From positions 174,709-238,708 of the forward strand of contig NZ_QBJD02000008.1 in assembly GCF_003057745.1 (NCBI RefSeq): a stretch of DNA of 64,000 nucleotides, read 5' to 3'. The notes below the pieces were generated by a model. That model saw nothing but the letters and a program-made list of their open reading frames with translations, ran no database searches and was not told the DNA's origin. Of the stretch, positions 52,706-63,438 are shown piece after piece. Position 1 is the stretch's first letter; every line of letters starts with the position of its first letter. The translations under genes and the position numbers were made by a program. Origin of the DNA: Enterobacter sp. RIT418. Lineage in GTDB: Bacteria; Pseudomonadota; Gammaproteobacteria; Enterobacterales; Enterobacteriaceae.

Positions 52706-52796
52706 CCCCTCACCCCGGCCCTCTCCCACAGGGAGAGGGGGGAAGACCGCACCGAGCAGTTCCCTCTCCCTGTGGGAGAGGGTTAGGGTGAGGGCA
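52706..52796. repeat. GAGAGGG-type dispersed palindrome, copy 3 (head-to-head pair)
   Basis: CCCCTCACCCCGGCCCTCTC at the left and GGGAGAGGGTTAGGGTGAGG at the right, each with an inner CTCCC-GGGAG palindrome. Same family as copies 1 and 2. Confidence 0.75.
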
Positions 52797-52805
52797 TCAC
52801 GCCGC

Positions 52806-53018
52806 TCAGGCCGTAACCGTCACGCTCTGACCTTCAAAGCTCACGGTCTGGCCCGCAACGATCTTGCAGCGCTTGCGGGTTTCCACCGCGCCGTCGACCT
52901 TAACGCGCCCGTCGGCAATCACGATTTTCGCCTGTGCGCCGCTTTCGCTCCAGCCTTCCAGCTTCAGCAGATCGCACAGCTCTACGTGCGGGTGTTTACC
53001 TAATGAAAATGTTGCCAT
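52806..53018 (-). CDS. ybcJ: S4-domain RNA-binding protein YbcJ
   Basis: A 70-residue protein consisting of one S4-like fold (LCDLLKLEGWSESGAQAKIV and GRVKVDGAVETRKRCKIVAG). Thought to bind RNA. It follows folD after a single base. Confidence 0.92.
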   Translation of the reverse strand: MATFSLGKHPHVELCDLLKLEGWSESGAQAKIVIADGRVKVDGAVETRKRCKIVAGQTVSFEGQSVTVTA

Positions 53019-53019
53019 C

Positions 53020-53886
53020 TTACGCGTCCTCTACGTCGTGATACTCCTCGCAGGCCTGCAAGGTATTCTGAATTAATGTGGCTACGGTCATCGGGCCTAC
53101 GCCGCCCGGTACCGGGGTAATGTATGACGCGCGCGCGGCGGCATCTTCGAACACCACGTCGCCGACCACTTTGCCGTTTTCAAGACGGTTGATGCCAACG
53201 TCCACAACAATCGCGCCTTCTTTAATCCACTCGCCCGGTATAAAGCCCGGCTTGCCGACCGCGACGATCAGCAGATCGGCGTTTTCGACGTGGTGGCGCA
53301 GGTTCTTGGTGAAGCGGTGGGTCACGGTGGTGGTGCAGCCGGCCAGCAGCAGCTCCATGCTCATCGGACGGCCCACGATATTCGACGCGCCGATCACCAC
53401 GGCGTTCAGGCCGTAGGTATCGATGTTGTAACGCTCGAGGAGGGTAACGATGCCGCGCGGGGTGCACGGGCGCAGGCGCGGCGCGCGCTGGCACAGGCGG
53501 CCCACGTTATACGGATGGAACCCGTCCACGTCTTTGTCCGGCGCGATGCGCTCAAGCACCTTCACGTTGTCGATGCCTGCAGGCAGCGGCAGCTGGACCA
53601 AAATTCCGTCGATCTCTTTATCGGCGTTCAGGGTGTCGATCAGTTCCAGCAGTTCGGCTTCGCTGGTGGTTTCCGGCAAATCGTAAGAGCGGGAGACGAA
53701 GCCCACCTCTTCGCACGCTTTGCGCTTGCTGCCGACATAAATCTGCGAAGCGGGGTTACTGCCTACCAGCACAACCGCCAGCCCCGGGGCGCGTTTTCCG
53801 GCCGCTGTACGCGCCTTCACTTTTTCCGCGACCTCAGAGCGCACCTGCTGCGCAATCGTTTTACCGTCAATAATTTTTGCTGCCAT
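53020..53886 (-). CDS. folD: Methylenetetrahydrofolate dehydrogenase/cyclohydrolase FolD
   Basis: The 288-residue bifunctional enzyme interconverts 5,10-methylene- and 10-formyl-THF. Signature segments are [20 protein letters not shown] (active-site Lys), [14 protein letters not shown] and [20 protein letters not shown] plus [14 protein letters not shown]. Operon with ybcJ. Confidence 0.96.
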   Translation of the reverse strand: MAAKIIDGKTIAQQVRSEVAEKVKARTAAGKRAPGLAVVLVGSNPASQIYVGSKRKACEEVGFVSRSYDLPETTSEAELLELIDTLNADKEIDGILVQLPLPAGIDNVKVLERIAPDKDVDGFHPYNVGRLCQRAPRLRPCTPRGIVTLLERYNIDTYGLNAVVIGASNIVGRPMSMELLLAGCTTTVTHRFTKNLRHHVENADLLIVAVGKPGFIPGEWIKEGAIVVDVGINRLENGKVVGDVVFEDAAARASYITPVPGGVGPMTVATLIQNTLQACEEYHDVEDA

Positions 53887-54193
53887 CAGAGAGAGGATTC
53901 CGTCTGTAACGTTTAAAAGGGGGGATGGCTATATTTTGTCAGAAGCCAGCGCCGCTGTCAGTCATCCTTTGCGAGATTTCGACGCTTGACGGTAACCCCT
54001 GGTGACTACAGGGTCAATTTCCGAGGCCGGATTAGGATGTGTCCTGGCGAAATCGCAGCGTTTTGACATATTTAAATATCACTTCCTGCGCTACTTTATC
54101 TGCTCCGAAATAAGCTTTCAATTACACAATTGAATGTATTTCTTTATTCCCGGCGAGCACGGGAAGGGTTATTTATATTTTAAAGGAATAGAC
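53887..54193 (+). promoter_or_regulatory. fimA upstream regulatory region
   Basis: The 307-bp gap is AT-rich in its right half and contains palindromes ATATTTAAATAT (54068-54079) and TTCAATT-ACAC-AATTGAA (54117-54134), plus CCCTG-N7-CAGGG near 54000-54015. No 9-bp TTGGGGCCA inverted repeats of an E. coli fimS switch are present. The palindromes are candidate sites for FimZ or for nucleoid proteins; I cannot assign them. Confidence 0.5.
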
Positions 54194-54757
54194 ATGAAAC
54201 TCAGCAACATTGCTACGACTGTTATTGCAACTTTGGCCCTGGTCGCGGGTGCCGCTCATGCAGAAGATCCAAAAACGCCGGTTTCCGTTAATGGCGGTAC
54301 TGTGCATTTTACAGGTGAATTAGTGAATGCCGCATGTTCAGTAAATACTGAATCTTCCGAGCAGACCGTTAACCTGGGTCAATATCGTACGGCGAAATTT
54401 ACGAAAGTGGGCGACACCACGTCGAATATTCCATTCAAAATCGTGCTGAACGATTGCGACCCTACCGTTGCAACAACCGCATCCGTGGCGTTCACCGGTC
54501 AAATCGACGCAACCGATAAAACCCTGCTGGCCGTCACCTCCGGCAACAACGACAACAGCGCGAAAGGCGTGGGTATCGAGATCCTCGACAGCAAATCCAC
54601 CACGCTGACGCCGGACGGCGCGACCTTCTCCGCGGCGAAAACGCTGATTCAGGGCACCAACACCCTGAACTTCACCGCGCGCTATAAAGCGACCGCGGCA
54701 ACCACGACTCCGGGTCAGGCCAACGCCGACGCGACCTTCGTGATGAAGTACGAGTAA
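54194..54757 (+). CDS. fimA: Type 1 fimbrial major subunit FimA
   Basis: A 187-residue pilin with a signal peptide ([19 protein letters not shown] to AHA) and the pilin fold: first Cys in [20 protein letters not shown], second Cys in VLNDCDPT, and C-terminal penultimate Tyr (ATFVMKYE). AAAGGAA upstream of ATG 54194 sets the start; the longer frame to 54134 is rejected. First gene of the fimAICDHF operon. Donor-strand N-terminus for polymerisation follows the cleavage site. Confidence 0.93.
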   Translation: MKLSNIATTVIATLALVAGAAHAEDPKTPVSVNGGTVHFTGELVNAACSVNTESSEQTVNLGQYRTAKFTKVGDTTSNIPFKIVLNDCDPTVATTASVAFTGQIDATDKTLLAVTSGNNDNSAKGVGIEILDSKSTTLTPDGATFSAAKTLIQGTNTLNFTARYKATAATTTPGQANADATFVMKYE

Positions 54758-54821
54758 GACCTTTTTTACAGGGATGTTTCGGCCTCAGGGATGAGGCCCG
54801 TCATACGTTAACGCTGAGAAT

Positions 54822-55370
54822 ATGATGACAAGGATCGGAACACTGCTGCTGTTAACGCTTGCGATGGTACATCAGGCATGCGCACACACCGTGGTAATCG
54901 ACGGCGGGAAGGTGTACCTCCGAGGAGAGTTGGTCAACGGCGGCTGCGCGGTGGCGCCTGACAGCCTGAATATGCGCATTGATATGGGGCAATATCGCAC
55001 CAACTCCTTTTCCGGCGTGGGCAGCTTTTCTACGGTCAACGTGCCGTTTACCGTGCGCTTACTCGACTGCAGCGTGGACGTCTCTCGCACCGTAGGCATT
55101 CAGTTTCAGGGGGACACTCCGGTGGAAGATCCTCAGGTGTTTCTGGCAACATCGCGACCCGGTGAAACGCCCGTCAGCAGCGGCGTGGGGCTAGCGCTAT
55201 TTGACGAACAGCAGCGCCAGATCATTCCCAACGCGGCGGCCGTCAGCTTTTTGCCCATCGATACCCGCGAGCTTGCCTTTCATTTTAGCGCCCGCTATCG
55301 CGCTATTTCCGAACACCTCGTGCCAGGCCGTATTCAGTCAGACGTCTGGTTTACGTTGATTTATCCATAA
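54822..55370 (+). CDS. fimI: Fimbrial minor subunit FimI
   Basis: A 182-residue pilin-like protein with signal peptide ([20 protein letters not shown]), Cys pair ([28 protein letters not shown]) and C-terminal WFTLIYP. It is the second gene, where FimI lies; FimI is required for and may terminate the fimbrial rod at the usher. Spacing to fimA is 64 bp. Confidence 0.87.
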   Translation: MMTRIGTLLLLTLAMVHQACAHTVVIDGGKVYLRGELVNGGCAVAPDSLNMRIDMGQYRTNSFSGVGSFSTVNVPFTVRLLDCSVDVSRTVGIQFQGDTPVEDPQVFLATSRPGETPVSSGVGLALFDEQQRQIIPNAAAVSFLPIDTRELAFHFSARYRAISEHLVPGRIQSDVWFTLIYP

Positions 55371-55410
55371 CGCCTTCTACGCCTGCAAACACATTATTAA
55401 AGGTATTGTT

Positions 55411-56106
55411 GTGATGAACTCCCTAATTAAACCAGGACTGATTTTTTCATTTATTTTGATGATGGTTTCCACCTGCGCAAATGCATCGGGCGGGATTGCG
55501 CTGGGCGCTACGCGCGTTATTTATCCGGCAGACGCGAAGCAGACGTCGCTGGCTATTACTAACAGTAATAAACAAGAGCGTTATTTAATTAACGCCTGGA
55601 TTGAAAATGCGAACGGACAAAAAGAAAAAACTTTTGCCGTCACGCCGCCGCTGTTCGTCAGCGAACCGGACAGCGAGAATACGCTGCGCATTATTTATGC
55701 CGGTCCGGCCCTGCCCGCCGACCGCGAATCGTTGTTCTTTATGAACGTGAAGGCCATTCCGTCCGTGAGTAAAGCCGCCCAGGACGGCAATAACGTGCTC
55801 CAGCTGGCGATTCTGTCGCGTATTAAGCTGTTTGTCCGCCCCGGCAAGCTGGCGATGCAGCCGGAAGAGGCGCTGTCGCACCTGCGCTTTGAGCGCGTGG
55901 GCAACCATCTTAAGGTCAGCAATGCCTCACCGTACTACGTCACGCTGGTTAACCTGAAAATGGGCGGCCAGACCCTGAACAACCTGATGGTGGCACCGAA
56001 AAGCAGCACGCAGCAGGTGATTCCTGCCGGCGCGAGCGGCGCGCTCTCGTGGCAGAGCGTGAATGATTACGGTGCCATTACCCCGGCGCGCAGCGTCAAC
56101 CTGTGA
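55411..56106 (+). CDS. fimC: Periplasmic fimbrial chaperone FimC
   Basis: A 231-residue PapD-like chaperone: signal peptide ([14 protein letters not shown]), then [20 protein letters not shown], the subunit-binding Arg in [27 protein letters not shown] and [11 protein letters not shown]. It donates a beta strand to each subunit and hands it to the usher. Operon position between fimI and fimD. Confidence 0.94.
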   Translation: MMNSLIKPGLIFSFILMMVSTCANASGGIALGATRVIYPADAKQTSLAITNSNKQERYLINAWIENANGQKEKTFAVTPPLFVSEPDSENTLRIIYAGPALPADRESLFFMNVKAIPSVSKAAQDGNNVLQLAILSRIKLFVRPGKLAMQPEEALSHLRFERVGNHLKVSNASPYYVTLVNLKMGGQTLNNLMVAPKSSTQQVIPAGASGALSWQSVNDYGAITPARSVNL

Positions 56107-56120
56107 GCAGAGTCAGGGCG

Positions 56121-58685
56121 ATGACAAATCACCAATGGCGATACTGCCCGGTTGCGCTGGCGCTGATGAGCACGCTCTGGTCGCACGTCGGCTGGGGCGA
56201 AAGCTACTTTAACCCGGCGTTTCTCTCCGACGATACCGCGAACGTGGCGGATTTGTCGCGTTTTGAACAGGGGCACCAGCAGGCGCCGGGCGTCTATCGC
56301 GTCGATATCTGGCGTAACGATGAGTTCATCGGGACGCAGGACGTGCGTTTTGAACAGGCGACCGGCACCACGCCGCCCGTGGCGGGAGGGCTGGCGGCCT
56401 GCGTGACGCGCAAAATGCTCGACAGGTTCGGCGTGAACATTGCCGCATTTCCCGAGCTGGCAAACCTTCAGGGCGACACCTGCGTTCCGCTGACGACCGC
56501 CATTCCCGGCAGCGAAGTGGCGTTTAACTTCGCCTCCCTGCGCCTTGACGTCAGTCTGCCTCAGGTGGCAATGGAAAACAGCGCGCGCGGCTATATTCCG
56601 CCCGAGCAGTGGGATGAGGGTATCCCCGCCGCGCTGCTGAACTACAGCTTCACCGGCAACCGGGGAAGCGATGACGACAGCTACTACCTCAACCTGCAAA
56701 GCGGCCTGAACTACGGTCCGTGGCGGTTGCGCAATAACGGCGCCTGGCGCTATTCGCAGAGCAACGGCGAGCGGCACAGCAGCTGGGAAAACATTGGCAC
56801 CTGGGCACAGCGCACCGTGATCCCGCTGAAAAGCGAGCTGGTGCTCGGCGACAGCAATACCGGCAACGACGTGTTTGACAGCGTCGGCTTTCGCGGCGGG
56901 CGGCTTTACTCCTCCGACAGCATGTATCCCGACAGCCTGCAGGGCTACGCCCCTACCGTTCGCGGGATCGCCCGCACCCCGGCAAAAGTGGTTATCCGCC
57001 AGAACGGTTACGTCATCTATCAGAGCTACGTTCAGGCCGGGGCGTTCGCCATTACGGACCTGAACCCGACGTCCTCGAGCGGTGACCTTGAGGTGACGGT
57101 TGAGGAAAAGGACGGCAGCAGCCAGCGCTATACCGTGCCGTATTCCACCGTCCCTTTGCTCCAGCGCGAAGGGCGCTGGAAGTACGACCTGGTGGCGGGG
57201 GACTACCGCAGCGGCAACAGCGAGCAGGATACGCCGTTCTTCTCCCAGGGCACGCTGATCGCGGGCCTCGCCAACGGCTACACGCTGTACGGCGGCACGC
57301 AGCTGGCCTCGCGCTACACCGCGCTGGCCGTCGGCGCCGGGAAGAACCTGGGCGACTGGGGCGCCATATCGCTGGATATCACCCACGCGCGCAGCCAGCT
57401 GGCTGACGACAGCCGCCACGAGGGGCAGTCCTTGCGCTTCCTGTATGCAAAATCGCTCAACGGATTCGGCACTAACTTCCAGCTTCTCGGCTATCGCTAC
57501 TCCACGAGGGGCTTTTACACCCTGGATGACGTCGCGTGGCGCTCGATGGAGGGCTATCAGTACGGCGACGGAAAGGACAACGACGGCGTCCCGGACGTGC
57601 AGAGCTATCACAACCTGACGTGGAATAAGAAAGGGCGCTTCCAGCTGAATATTTCCCAGTCGCTGGGGGATTACGGCTCGCTCTACGTTTCCGGCAGCGA
57701 GCAAACCTACTGGGGAACGGATCAGACCAACGTCTGGTATCAGCTCGGCTACGCGGGCGGCATGAACGGGATTAACTACTCCGTTTCCTGGTCCTGGAAC
57801 AAGGCGGTTGGCATTGAAGGCACCGACCGGATCGCATCGTTCAACGTCTCCGTACCGCTCAGCCTCTTTACCGGCCACGGCTATCGTCGCAATAGCGCTA
57901 TCGACAGGGCTTACGCCACGGCGTCGGCAAGCCGCAACAGCGATGGCGATACCAGCTGGCAGACCGGGGTCAGCGGCACGCTGCTCGACGGTCGCAACCT
58001 GAACTACAGCGTTACGCAGGGGCACACTAGCAATAACGGTGCCAGCGGAAGCGCCAGCGCCAACTGGCAGGCGACCTACGGCACGCTGGGCGTCGGGTAT
58101 AACTACGCGCGCAACCAGCACGACGTCAACTGGCAGGCTTCCGGCGGCGTGGTCGGGCATGCGGACGGCGTGACCTTCAGCCAGCCGCTTGGCGATACCA
58201 ACGTCCTGATCAAAGCCCCGGGCGCGAATGGCGTGAGCGTGGAGAACCAGACCGGCGTGAAAACGGACTGGCGCGGCTATGCGGTAATGCCATACGCCAC
58301 CGTTTACCGCTACAACCGCATTGCGCTGGACGTCAACTCAATGAACAACAGTACCGACATTGAAAATAACGTATCGAGCGTCGTCCCGACCAGTGGCGCG
58401 CTGGTTCGCGCCAGCTTTGACACCCGCATCGGCGTTCGCGCGCTGATGACGGTCAGGCGCGGCGGTCAGCCGGTGCCGTTTGGTGCCGTGGTGCGTGAAA
58501 CCCAAAGCGGCGTGACCAGCATGGTGGGCGATGACGGTCAGATTTACCTGAGCGGGCTGCCGCTTAAGGGGCAGTTGCTCATTCAATGGGGCAATGGTGC
58601 AAGCATGCAGTGCCGGGCGTCCTACAGCCTGCCGGAAGAGAGCCTGCAGCAGGCGATCACGCAACAGGAGATTACATGTGATTAA
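56121..58685 (+). CDS. fimD: Outer membrane fimbrial usher FimD
   Basis: An usher of about 854 residues: signal peptide [18 protein letters not shown] ending at VGWG, N-terminal [20 protein letters not shown], the 24-strand barrel with plug, and C-terminal domains ([28 protein letters not shown]). ATG 56121 is preferred; a GTG at 56103 overlapping the fimC stop is possible. It recruits chaperone-subunit complexes and threads the growing fibre. Usual length for the family. Confidence 0.95.
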   Translation: MTNHQWRYCPVALALMSTLWSHVGWGESYFNPAFLSDDTANVADLSRFEQGHQQAPGVYRVDIWRNDEFIGTQDVRFEQATGTTPPVAGGLAACVTRKMLDRFGVNIAAFPELANLQGDTCVPLTTAIPGSEVAFNFASLRLDVSLPQVAMENSARGYIPPEQWDEGIPAALLNYSFTGNRGSDDDSYYLNLQSGLNYGPWRLRNNGAWRYSQSNGERHSSWENIGTWAQRTVIPLKSELVLGDSNTGNDVFDSVGFRGGRLYSSDSMYPDSLQGYAPTVRGIARTPAKVVIRQNGYVIYQSYVQAGAFAITDLNPTSSSGDLEVTVEEKDGSSQRYTVPYSTVPLLQREGRWKYDLVAGDYRSGNSEQDTPFFSQGTLIAGLANGYTLYGGTQLASRYTALAVGAGKNLGDWGAISLDITHARSQLADDSRHEGQSLRFLYAKSLNGFGTNFQLLGYRYSTRGFYTLDDVAWRSMEGYQYGDGKDNDGVPDVQSYHNLTWNKKGRFQLNISQSLGDYGSLYVSGSEQTYWGTDQTNVWYQLGYAGGMNGINYSVSWSWNKAVGIEGTDRIASFNVSVPLSLFTGHGYRRNSAIDRAYATASASRNSDGDTSWQTGVSGTLLDGRNLNYSVTQGHTSNNGASGSASANWQATYGTLGVGYNYARNQHDVNWQASGGVVGHADGVTFSQPLGDTNVLIKAPGANGVSVENQTGVKTDWRGYAVMPYATVYRYNRIALDVNSMNNSTDIENNVSSVVPTSGALVRASFDTRIGVRALMTVRRGGQPVPFGAVVRETQSGVTSMVGDDGQIYLSGLPLKGQLLIQWGNGASMQCRASYSLPEESLQQAITQQEITCD

Positions 58686-59706
58686 TCATCAAATTACGCG
58701 CCGGGCGCTGCTGGCAATGGCGCTGGTGAGCCTCCCGGTGACGCAGGCCCTGGCCACCGTCTGCGTGAATGAGAACGGTGTGGCCACCGATATTTTCTAC
58801 GATCTGACCGATAAATTTAACAGTTCCAACAACCAGATCGGCCAGATTGTGACCCTGAGCGAGAAATCGCAGTGGGTAGGCGTAAACGCCGTCTGTCCAA
58901 AAGGCACGTCGGGCAACACGACCAAGCGCAGCTACGTGACGAGCTTTCCGGTGACGTCAACGATTGATGGCTATAAGTACCTCAAGCTGAATGATTACCT
59001 CGACGGCGCGATGAAGATCACGGACAGCTACGCCGGCGTTTTTTATCCCCCGCAAAATTACATTCAGATGGGCAGCCACCCGAACGTCTCTAAGAATAAG
59101 CCGTTTGGGGTTAAGGACTCCAACCTGGTGTTTCGGCTTAGGGTGACGCGACGGTTTATTAACATGGTGGAGATCCCGCGCGAGACGATGTTCCGCGTGT
59201 ACGTCACCACCTCATCGTCGGACCCCATCAACGGCACGCCGGTCTATACCATCAGCTATAGCGGCACGATCCAGGTGCCACAAAGCTGCGCCATCAACGC
59301 CGGGCAAATCGTCGAGTTTGACTTCGGCGACATCGGCGCATCGTTGTTCAGCCAGGCAGGGGCGGGCAATCGACCGCAAAAGGTCTCGCCGCAGAGTAAA
59401 ACCATCGCCATCAAATGCACCAACGTGGAGGCAAACGCCTACCTGACGATGCGCATTGAGGCAGATAGCGGCAGCGTGAACGGCAACATGCTGGTGTCGG
59501 ACAACAAGGACGTCGGGTTTATCGTTGCTAACAGCAACGGTACGCCGTTAACGCCTAACAGCCTGAGCAGCAAAATTCCGTTCCGTCTGGATGACAGCGC
59601 GCAGGCGCAGGTAGGCATCCGCGCCTGGCCGGTGAGCGTAACGGGTAATAAGCCGGCGGAAGGCCGCTTTACTTCGCGCGGCTATCTGCGCGTGGATTAC
59701 GATTAA
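58678..59706 (+). CDS. fimH: Fimbrial tip adhesin FimH
   Basis: A 342-residue, two-domain adhesin: signal peptide ([19 protein letters not shown]), N-terminal lectin-like domain with Cys pair ([31 protein letters not shown]) and C-terminal pilin domain beginning around [20 protein letters not shown]. The start is a GTG at 58678 within the fimD end, with AGGAG seven bases upstream. It is longer than E. coli FimH (300), so mannose-pocket residues cannot be mapped with confidence. Confidence 0.88.
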   Translation: MINHQITRRALLAMALVSLPVTQALATVCVNENGVATDIFYDLTDKFNSSNNQIGQIVTLSEKSQWVGVNAVCPKGTSGNTTKRSYVTSFPVTSTIDGYKYLKLNDYLDGAMKITDSYAGVFYPPQNYIQMGSHPNVSKNKPFGVKDSNLVFRLRVTRRFINMVEIPRETMFRVYVTTSSSDPINGTPVYTISYSGTIQVPQSCAINAGQIVEFDFGDIGASLFSQAGAGNRPQKVSPQSKTIAIKCTNVEANAYLTMRIEADSGSVNGNMLVSDNKDVGFIVANSNGTPLTPNSLSSKIPFRLDDSAQAQVGIRAWPVSVTGNKPAEGRFTSRGYLRVDYD

Positions 59707-59715
59707 GGAGGCGCG

Positions 59716-60237
59716 ATGCGGAACGTAACCCGATATACGGCAGCAGCGCTGCTGATGCTTCATGCCAGCGCCGAGGCGAACAACGCGCTGGGCGAAATTA
59801 ACATTCAGCTGTACGGCAACATCGTCGATTTCACCTGCGTCGCAGAGGGCAGCGATAGCGACAAGACGGTGCAGCTGGGCACCTGGCCGACGAAGCAAAT
59901 CAAAACCGCAGGCAGCCGCACTCAGGCGGTGCCGTTTACGCTAAAGCTGACCGGCTGTCCGCCGGGGTCCGCCTCGATCACCTTCTCGGGGAAACCGGCA
60001 GGAAGCGATAACAGCCTGCTGGCGTTAAATGACGCCGGCGCGGCCAGCAACGTTGCGGTAGAGATCCGCGATCGTGATAAAACGCGGCTGGCGCTGCAGC
60101 AGGCAAGCCAGGAGGTAGCGGTGGATGCGCTGGGAAATGCGGAACTGTCGTTTTACGCTAACTATATTGCCACTGCGGATAATCCTCAACCGGGGCGGGC
60201 GGATGCCGATGCAACCTTTATGATTAATTATAATTAG
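59716..60237 (+). CDS. fimF: Fimbrial minor tip subunit FimF
   Basis: A 173-residue pilin-like adaptor: signal peptide (RYTAAALLMLHASA), Cys pair (GNIVDFTCVAEGSDSD; LKLTGCPPGSA) and C-terminal DADATFMINYN. AAGGAGG upstream of ATG. It links FimH to the rod. There is no separate fimG, so the tip is simpler than in E. coli; Salmonella also has only FimF after FimH. Confidence 0.85.
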   Translation: MRNVTRYTAAALLMLHASAEANNALGEINIQLYGNIVDFTCVAEGSDSDKTVQLGTWPTKQIKTAGSRTQAVPFTLKLTGCPPGSASITFSGKPAGSDNSLLALNDAGAASNVAVEIRDRDKTRLALQQASQEVAVDALGNAELSFYANYIATADNPQPGRADADATFMINYN

Positions 60238-60247
60238 CCCTAACCGC

Positions 60248-60279
60248 ACTCCCTGCAACTCACATAAGTTGCAGGGAGT
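60248..60279. terminator. Hairpin between fimF and fimZ
   Basis: A perfect 13-bp stem ACTCCCTGCAACT/AGTTGCAGGGAGT with a 6-base loop lies between convergent transcripts. No T run, so efficiency is uncertain. Confidence 0.7.
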
Positions 60280-60288
60280 GATTTCAGG

Positions 60289-60921
60289 TTATAGCAGCTC
60301 GTGCGCCTTGGCGTAATCAATTAATTCCACGATGCTCTGCACGCCGAGTTTTGAATAGATATTGGATTTGTGCGCGCTAATCGTTTTATTGCTTAATAAT
60401 AGTTGTTCAGCAATCTCCTTATTCGATAATCCATTCGCCAGATAGCGCAGAACCGTCACTTCCCGATTAGACAGCGGCATATCCACCGCCGCTCCCGTTC
60501 GCGAGCCGAGATGATTTATAAAACTCAGCGTTTCGGAGGGAAAGAAAGAATAACCGTTCAAAATCATTTCAACCGCATTGTAGATCTCACCTAAATCTTT
60601 ACGCTTGCTGACAAAACCATTTGCCCCGGCGCGAATAGCGCGTCCGGCATAAAAGGCTTCGGATTTTGATGAGAGGAATAATACCTTAATGTCTTTATTT
60701 AAGTTCCTGATTCTCTTGAGTAAAGCGAATCCATCGGTCCCTGCCAGTTCGATATCAAGGATCACTAAATCGATGGGGTGGTTACGTATACAGTCGAGCA
60801 CTTCGTGACTATCGCCAGACTTAAGCTTGACGATGATGTTTTTATTTTTCTGTAGCAGGACTTCTATCGACATTCTGACGATAGGGTGTTCGTCCATAAT
60901 GATAACGGATGCCGGTTTCAT
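60289..60921 (-). CDS. fimZ: Fimbrial response regulator FimZ
   Basis: A 210-residue NarL/LuxR-type regulator: receiver domain with phospho-Asp in LVILDIELAGTDGFAL, Lys in VLFLSSKSE, and a C-terminal helix-turn-helix LSNREVTVLRYLANGLSNKE / LSNKTISAHKSNIYSKLG. In Salmonella FimZ activates fimA. It is convergent with the fim operon, separated by the hairpin at 60248. Confidence 0.93.
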   Translation of the reverse strand: MKPASVIIMDEHPIVRMSIEVLLQKNKNIIVKLKSGDSHEVLDCIRNHPIDLVILDIELAGTDGFALLKRIRNLNKDIKVLFLSSKSEAFYAGRAIRAGANGFVSKRKDLGEIYNAVEMILNGYSFFPSETLSFINHLGSRTGAAVDMPLSNREVTVLRYLANGLSNKEIAEQLLLSNKTISAHKSNIYSKLGVQSIVELIDYAKAHELL

Positions 60922-61731
60922 TTTTTATGCCTCAGATTGTTGAAAGCGTTATGTTGAGTTTTGTAAAACTCTCGAAAAGCCGGAAGGATAATTGTGCAGA
61001 TCCTTATACGGTAGTATTTCCCTGGAAAGAACGTAAGCATCCTTCTTAACGTAGTGATGAAAACAATGCCTTAGCGCGGTTGTATCATTTGGCTATAAAA
61101 GGCAAAAGAGTTTTTCTTATTAATGTTTGAAACACGTCTTATTATACCGTTTAAGCTTTCTCCGAAAAGACTGTAAATTAATTTCGAACCCTTGTTGTAT
61201 ATTATATTCTGGATATTAAGAACTATGTTTTTAAATTTAGGTGAATTATCCTGGTATTCGAATTAACACAATTTTTCGTCTTTATGTAATAACAAAAAAT
61301 AAAACATCCCTCTATATGTTGATCAATTGTTAACGAATTGGTGCTGCATTTCTCGGTCTCGTGTTCTTCCTGAAAGCGGAAATATTCCTTCCGCATGCGC
61401 CACGCCGTCAGTTGAAAGCCTCAGCGCTCCCCGGCTGTGCTCCTCAAACGAACAGCAGGATATGCTGATTGGTTTGGTTCCTCCTGAGGCTTGTAGCCGG
61501 TCAAGATGGCTGTTTTTAAAGAAAATATATCTTTACGCGGATAATTTGCGCTGCATCAAAAATGAAATAATGCGCTAACGTAACGTCATTTTTTAGCATT
61601 AATAAGTGATGCGTCGAATAAATTAGGAATAGTTGCAATCTTTAATGTAATGTTAAAATTAAACAAAAAAGAAACATTGTTGATAAGTAATTTCTTAAAG
61701 GTCTTTAGGAATGAAGGGGTTAGTACGCGAG
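60922..61731. other. AT-rich 810-bp gap between fimZ and fimY
   Basis: Mostly AT-rich DNA upstream of fimZ, with long A/T tracts around 61140-61300 and 61600-61690 that suggest H-NS binding. An 83-codon plus-strand frame (61327-61578) begins MLTNWCCISRSRVLP but shows no pilin, regulator or membrane pattern and is probably not a gene. The fimZ promoter must lie in the left part. Confidence 0.5.
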
Positions 61732-62448
61732 TTAAAGCGTGAAGTCTGAGAGGTTATTGAGAAGATGCAGTAGCTCCTGCCGATGGTTCAGCCCAAGCTT
61801 CGTCAGAATACAGCTAAGACGATAAATAATGCGGTTATAGGGACGGTTGTGCAGAAGCGCAATTTGGCGCAAGGATCGGCCGCGCGCCAGCTCCTGTAAA
61901 ATAGGCCACTCCTTTCGTGAAAACCACTCCGTTTGACTCGGCTGAAGCGGCTGGGCATCCATAAGCGTCTGCTGCAGTGTTTCTGCCGTGAGCTGGCGCT
62001 CAAGCACGTGAAACGGGCCCGCGGCTTTGCAAAAGAGTCGCGCATCGTAGTCGTCGGCGCGAATCAACAGATTCGGCATGATAAAGGGCGGGTACAGGCT
62101 GTGGCGCCTGAGCCTGTCCAGAAGATCGAGCATCGGGCTGGTGCGCCCGTCGATGTCCACAACAAGGCGCGCTGACGGCCAGTGGTTGAGGGCGAGCAGC
62201 GCCGAATCCAGCGTGGTGTAATCACAGCAATTGCTCAGTGGAGATTGCCCCTGCAAAAGCCCGGCGCGAAGGAAGTTATCCTGAGTGACCAGGATGACAA
62301 AAGGTGAATCCGTTTTGCGAGTCTGGTTGATAGACTGGCTCAAAAATTCAAGGCGATCGAAAAAAGGAGGAGCAAAAGGCGAATGTGTAAATCCCAGTGA
62401 ATCACTTCCCGTTCGACGCCGCCTGTAACGGCGTACTGTCATTCGCAT
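61732..62448 (-). CDS. fimY: Fimbrial regulator FimY
   Basis: A 238-residue protein with a basic N-terminus (MRMTVRRYRRRRTG), a central receiver-like domain without a clear phospho-Asp pocket (FVILVTQDNFLRAGLLQGQS; LVVDIDGRTSP) and a C-terminal LuxR-type helix-turn-helix (WPILQELARGRSLRQIALLH; LGLNHRQELLHLL). Length and layout match Salmonella FimY (about 240). FimY and FimZ together activate fimA there. AGGG lies upstream of the ATG. Rare Arg codons (CGA, AGG, CGA) occur in the first 12 codons. Confidence 0.78.
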   Translation of the reverse strand: MRMTVRRYRRRRTGSDSLGFTHSPFAPPFFDRLEFLSQSINQTRKTDSPFVILVTQDNFLRAGLLQGQSPLSNCCDYTTLDSALLALNHWPSARLVVDIDGRTSPMLDLLDRLRRHSLYPPFIMPNLLIRADDYDARLFCKAAGPFHVLERQLTAETLQQTLMDAQPLQPSQTEWFSRKEWPILQELARGRSLRQIALLHNRPYNRIIYRLSCILTKLGLNHRQELLHLLNNLSDFTL

Positions 62449-62472
62449 GGCTTCCCTCTCGGCGATGACCGC

Positions 62473-63171
62473 TTATTCCTCCGGCCATGTCCAGGACGGC
62501 CAGTAAAATCCTTGGCCTAATCCCGCGCCAGCCCGCAGCGCGCAGGCATAATCTTTCTCTGTCTCAATACCTTCAATGAGGACATGCCCGGCAATATGTG
62601 TACAGAGCGTAACCAGCTTTGTCAGCGCGGGCGTGCCGCGCAACCGCCAGAATGCCAGCTTATCGATCTTGATCCCGCTTAACGGTAGCCTTTGGGATAG
62701 AAAAGGTTGCACCGTGGCTTCGTCAAGGTCATCAAGCCAAACCTGATGCCCCCGACGACGTAGCCACCTTAAGCGGCGGATTACGTCACGCTGGCGCGGG
62801 GCAGGGAGATCAAAAAAGGCGTCCGGATCGACAATCTCAACGTTTAGCGGAGGCGCATTTAGCGCAAGCATCCGCTGAAAATTGTCGCCCTCGCTAAACA
62901 CCGTTATCGGCAAATTGACAAAAAGGTTGTGGCGTTCAAACGCGCTTTGCAGCGCGGCAAGCTGAATCTCCAGCAGCATAAGCGACTGTTCGGCCGAGCG
63001 ATTGCGAAAAAAGCGTTCACTTTGCTGACGTGGAGATAACACGCTCAGAACTTCGACCCCAACGCGCCGCGATGAGGCGAGGGCGACGATGGGTTCAAGC
63101 TTGATTCCGGTGATGTCGTGAGAGAGTTGCTGCAAGCGGGAAGAGGTGGATGTCAGATTTAGCGCGGTCAC
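62473..63171 (-). CDS. EAL-domain c-di-GMP phosphodiesterase (Salmonella STM0551-like)
   Basis: The 232-residue single EAL domain begins directly. The EAL motif is EPIVAL, with retained Asn (FVNLP), Glu (VEIVDPD), Asp-Asp (WLDDLDEA), Lys (GIKIDKLAF), Glu (IEGIETEKD) and QGFYW. The metal-binding residues are therefore present despite the altered first motif. It lies 24 bp upstream of fimY on the same strand. Salmonella carries an EAL gene between fimY and fimW, where it lowers type 1 fimbriation. No transmembrane segment. Confidence 0.87.
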   Translation of the reverse strand: MTALNLTSTSSRLQQLSHDITGIKLEPIVALASSRRVGVEVLSVLSPRQQSERFFRNRSAEQSLMLLEIQLAALQSAFERHNLFVNLPITVFSEGDNFQRMLALNAPPLNVEIVDPDAFFDLPAPRQRDVIRRLRWLRRRGHQVWLDDLDEATVQPFLSQRLPLSGIKIDKLAFWRLRGTPALTKLVTLCTHIAGHVLIEGIETEKDYACALRAGAGLGQGFYWPSWTWPEE

Positions 63172-63372
63172 TCCGTTGTCCTGTTGTCTGCCGTAGAGAT
63201 TGCCTCAGCAGAGTGTGACGGGGTGATGTAAAAGAGAGTAGCGGGCGTTACTTAAATGTGACCAGGCTTTTTCGCACCCGTCGTCCTGGCGGCAAAAAGA
63301 GAGGGAAATGTTGAAAAAACAGCCGGATTTACAATCAGCTAGCCCTTCTCAGCCGGTAAGATGGAAAAGGCA

Positions 63373-63400
63373 TTGACTCACCTGCCATTGACCGTATAAT
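63373..63400 (+). promoter_or_regulatory. argU promoter
   Basis: TTGACT (63373-63378), a 16-bp spacer and TATAAT (63395-63400) lie about 39 bp before the tRNA. Confidence 0.75.
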
Positions 63401-63438
63401 TCCACGCGTTTCATGCCGCGAAGTTCACTCTTCTCCGT

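Noticed and set aside
53887..54193. Invertible fimS-type promoter switch
   Set aside because: No 9-bp inverted repeats and no fimB/fimE recombinase genes nearby.
56067..58160. Open frame of 697 codons on the minus strand
   Set aside because: It lies wholly antisense to the clear usher gene and is open only because of GC-rich codon bias. No domain or signal peptide is visible.
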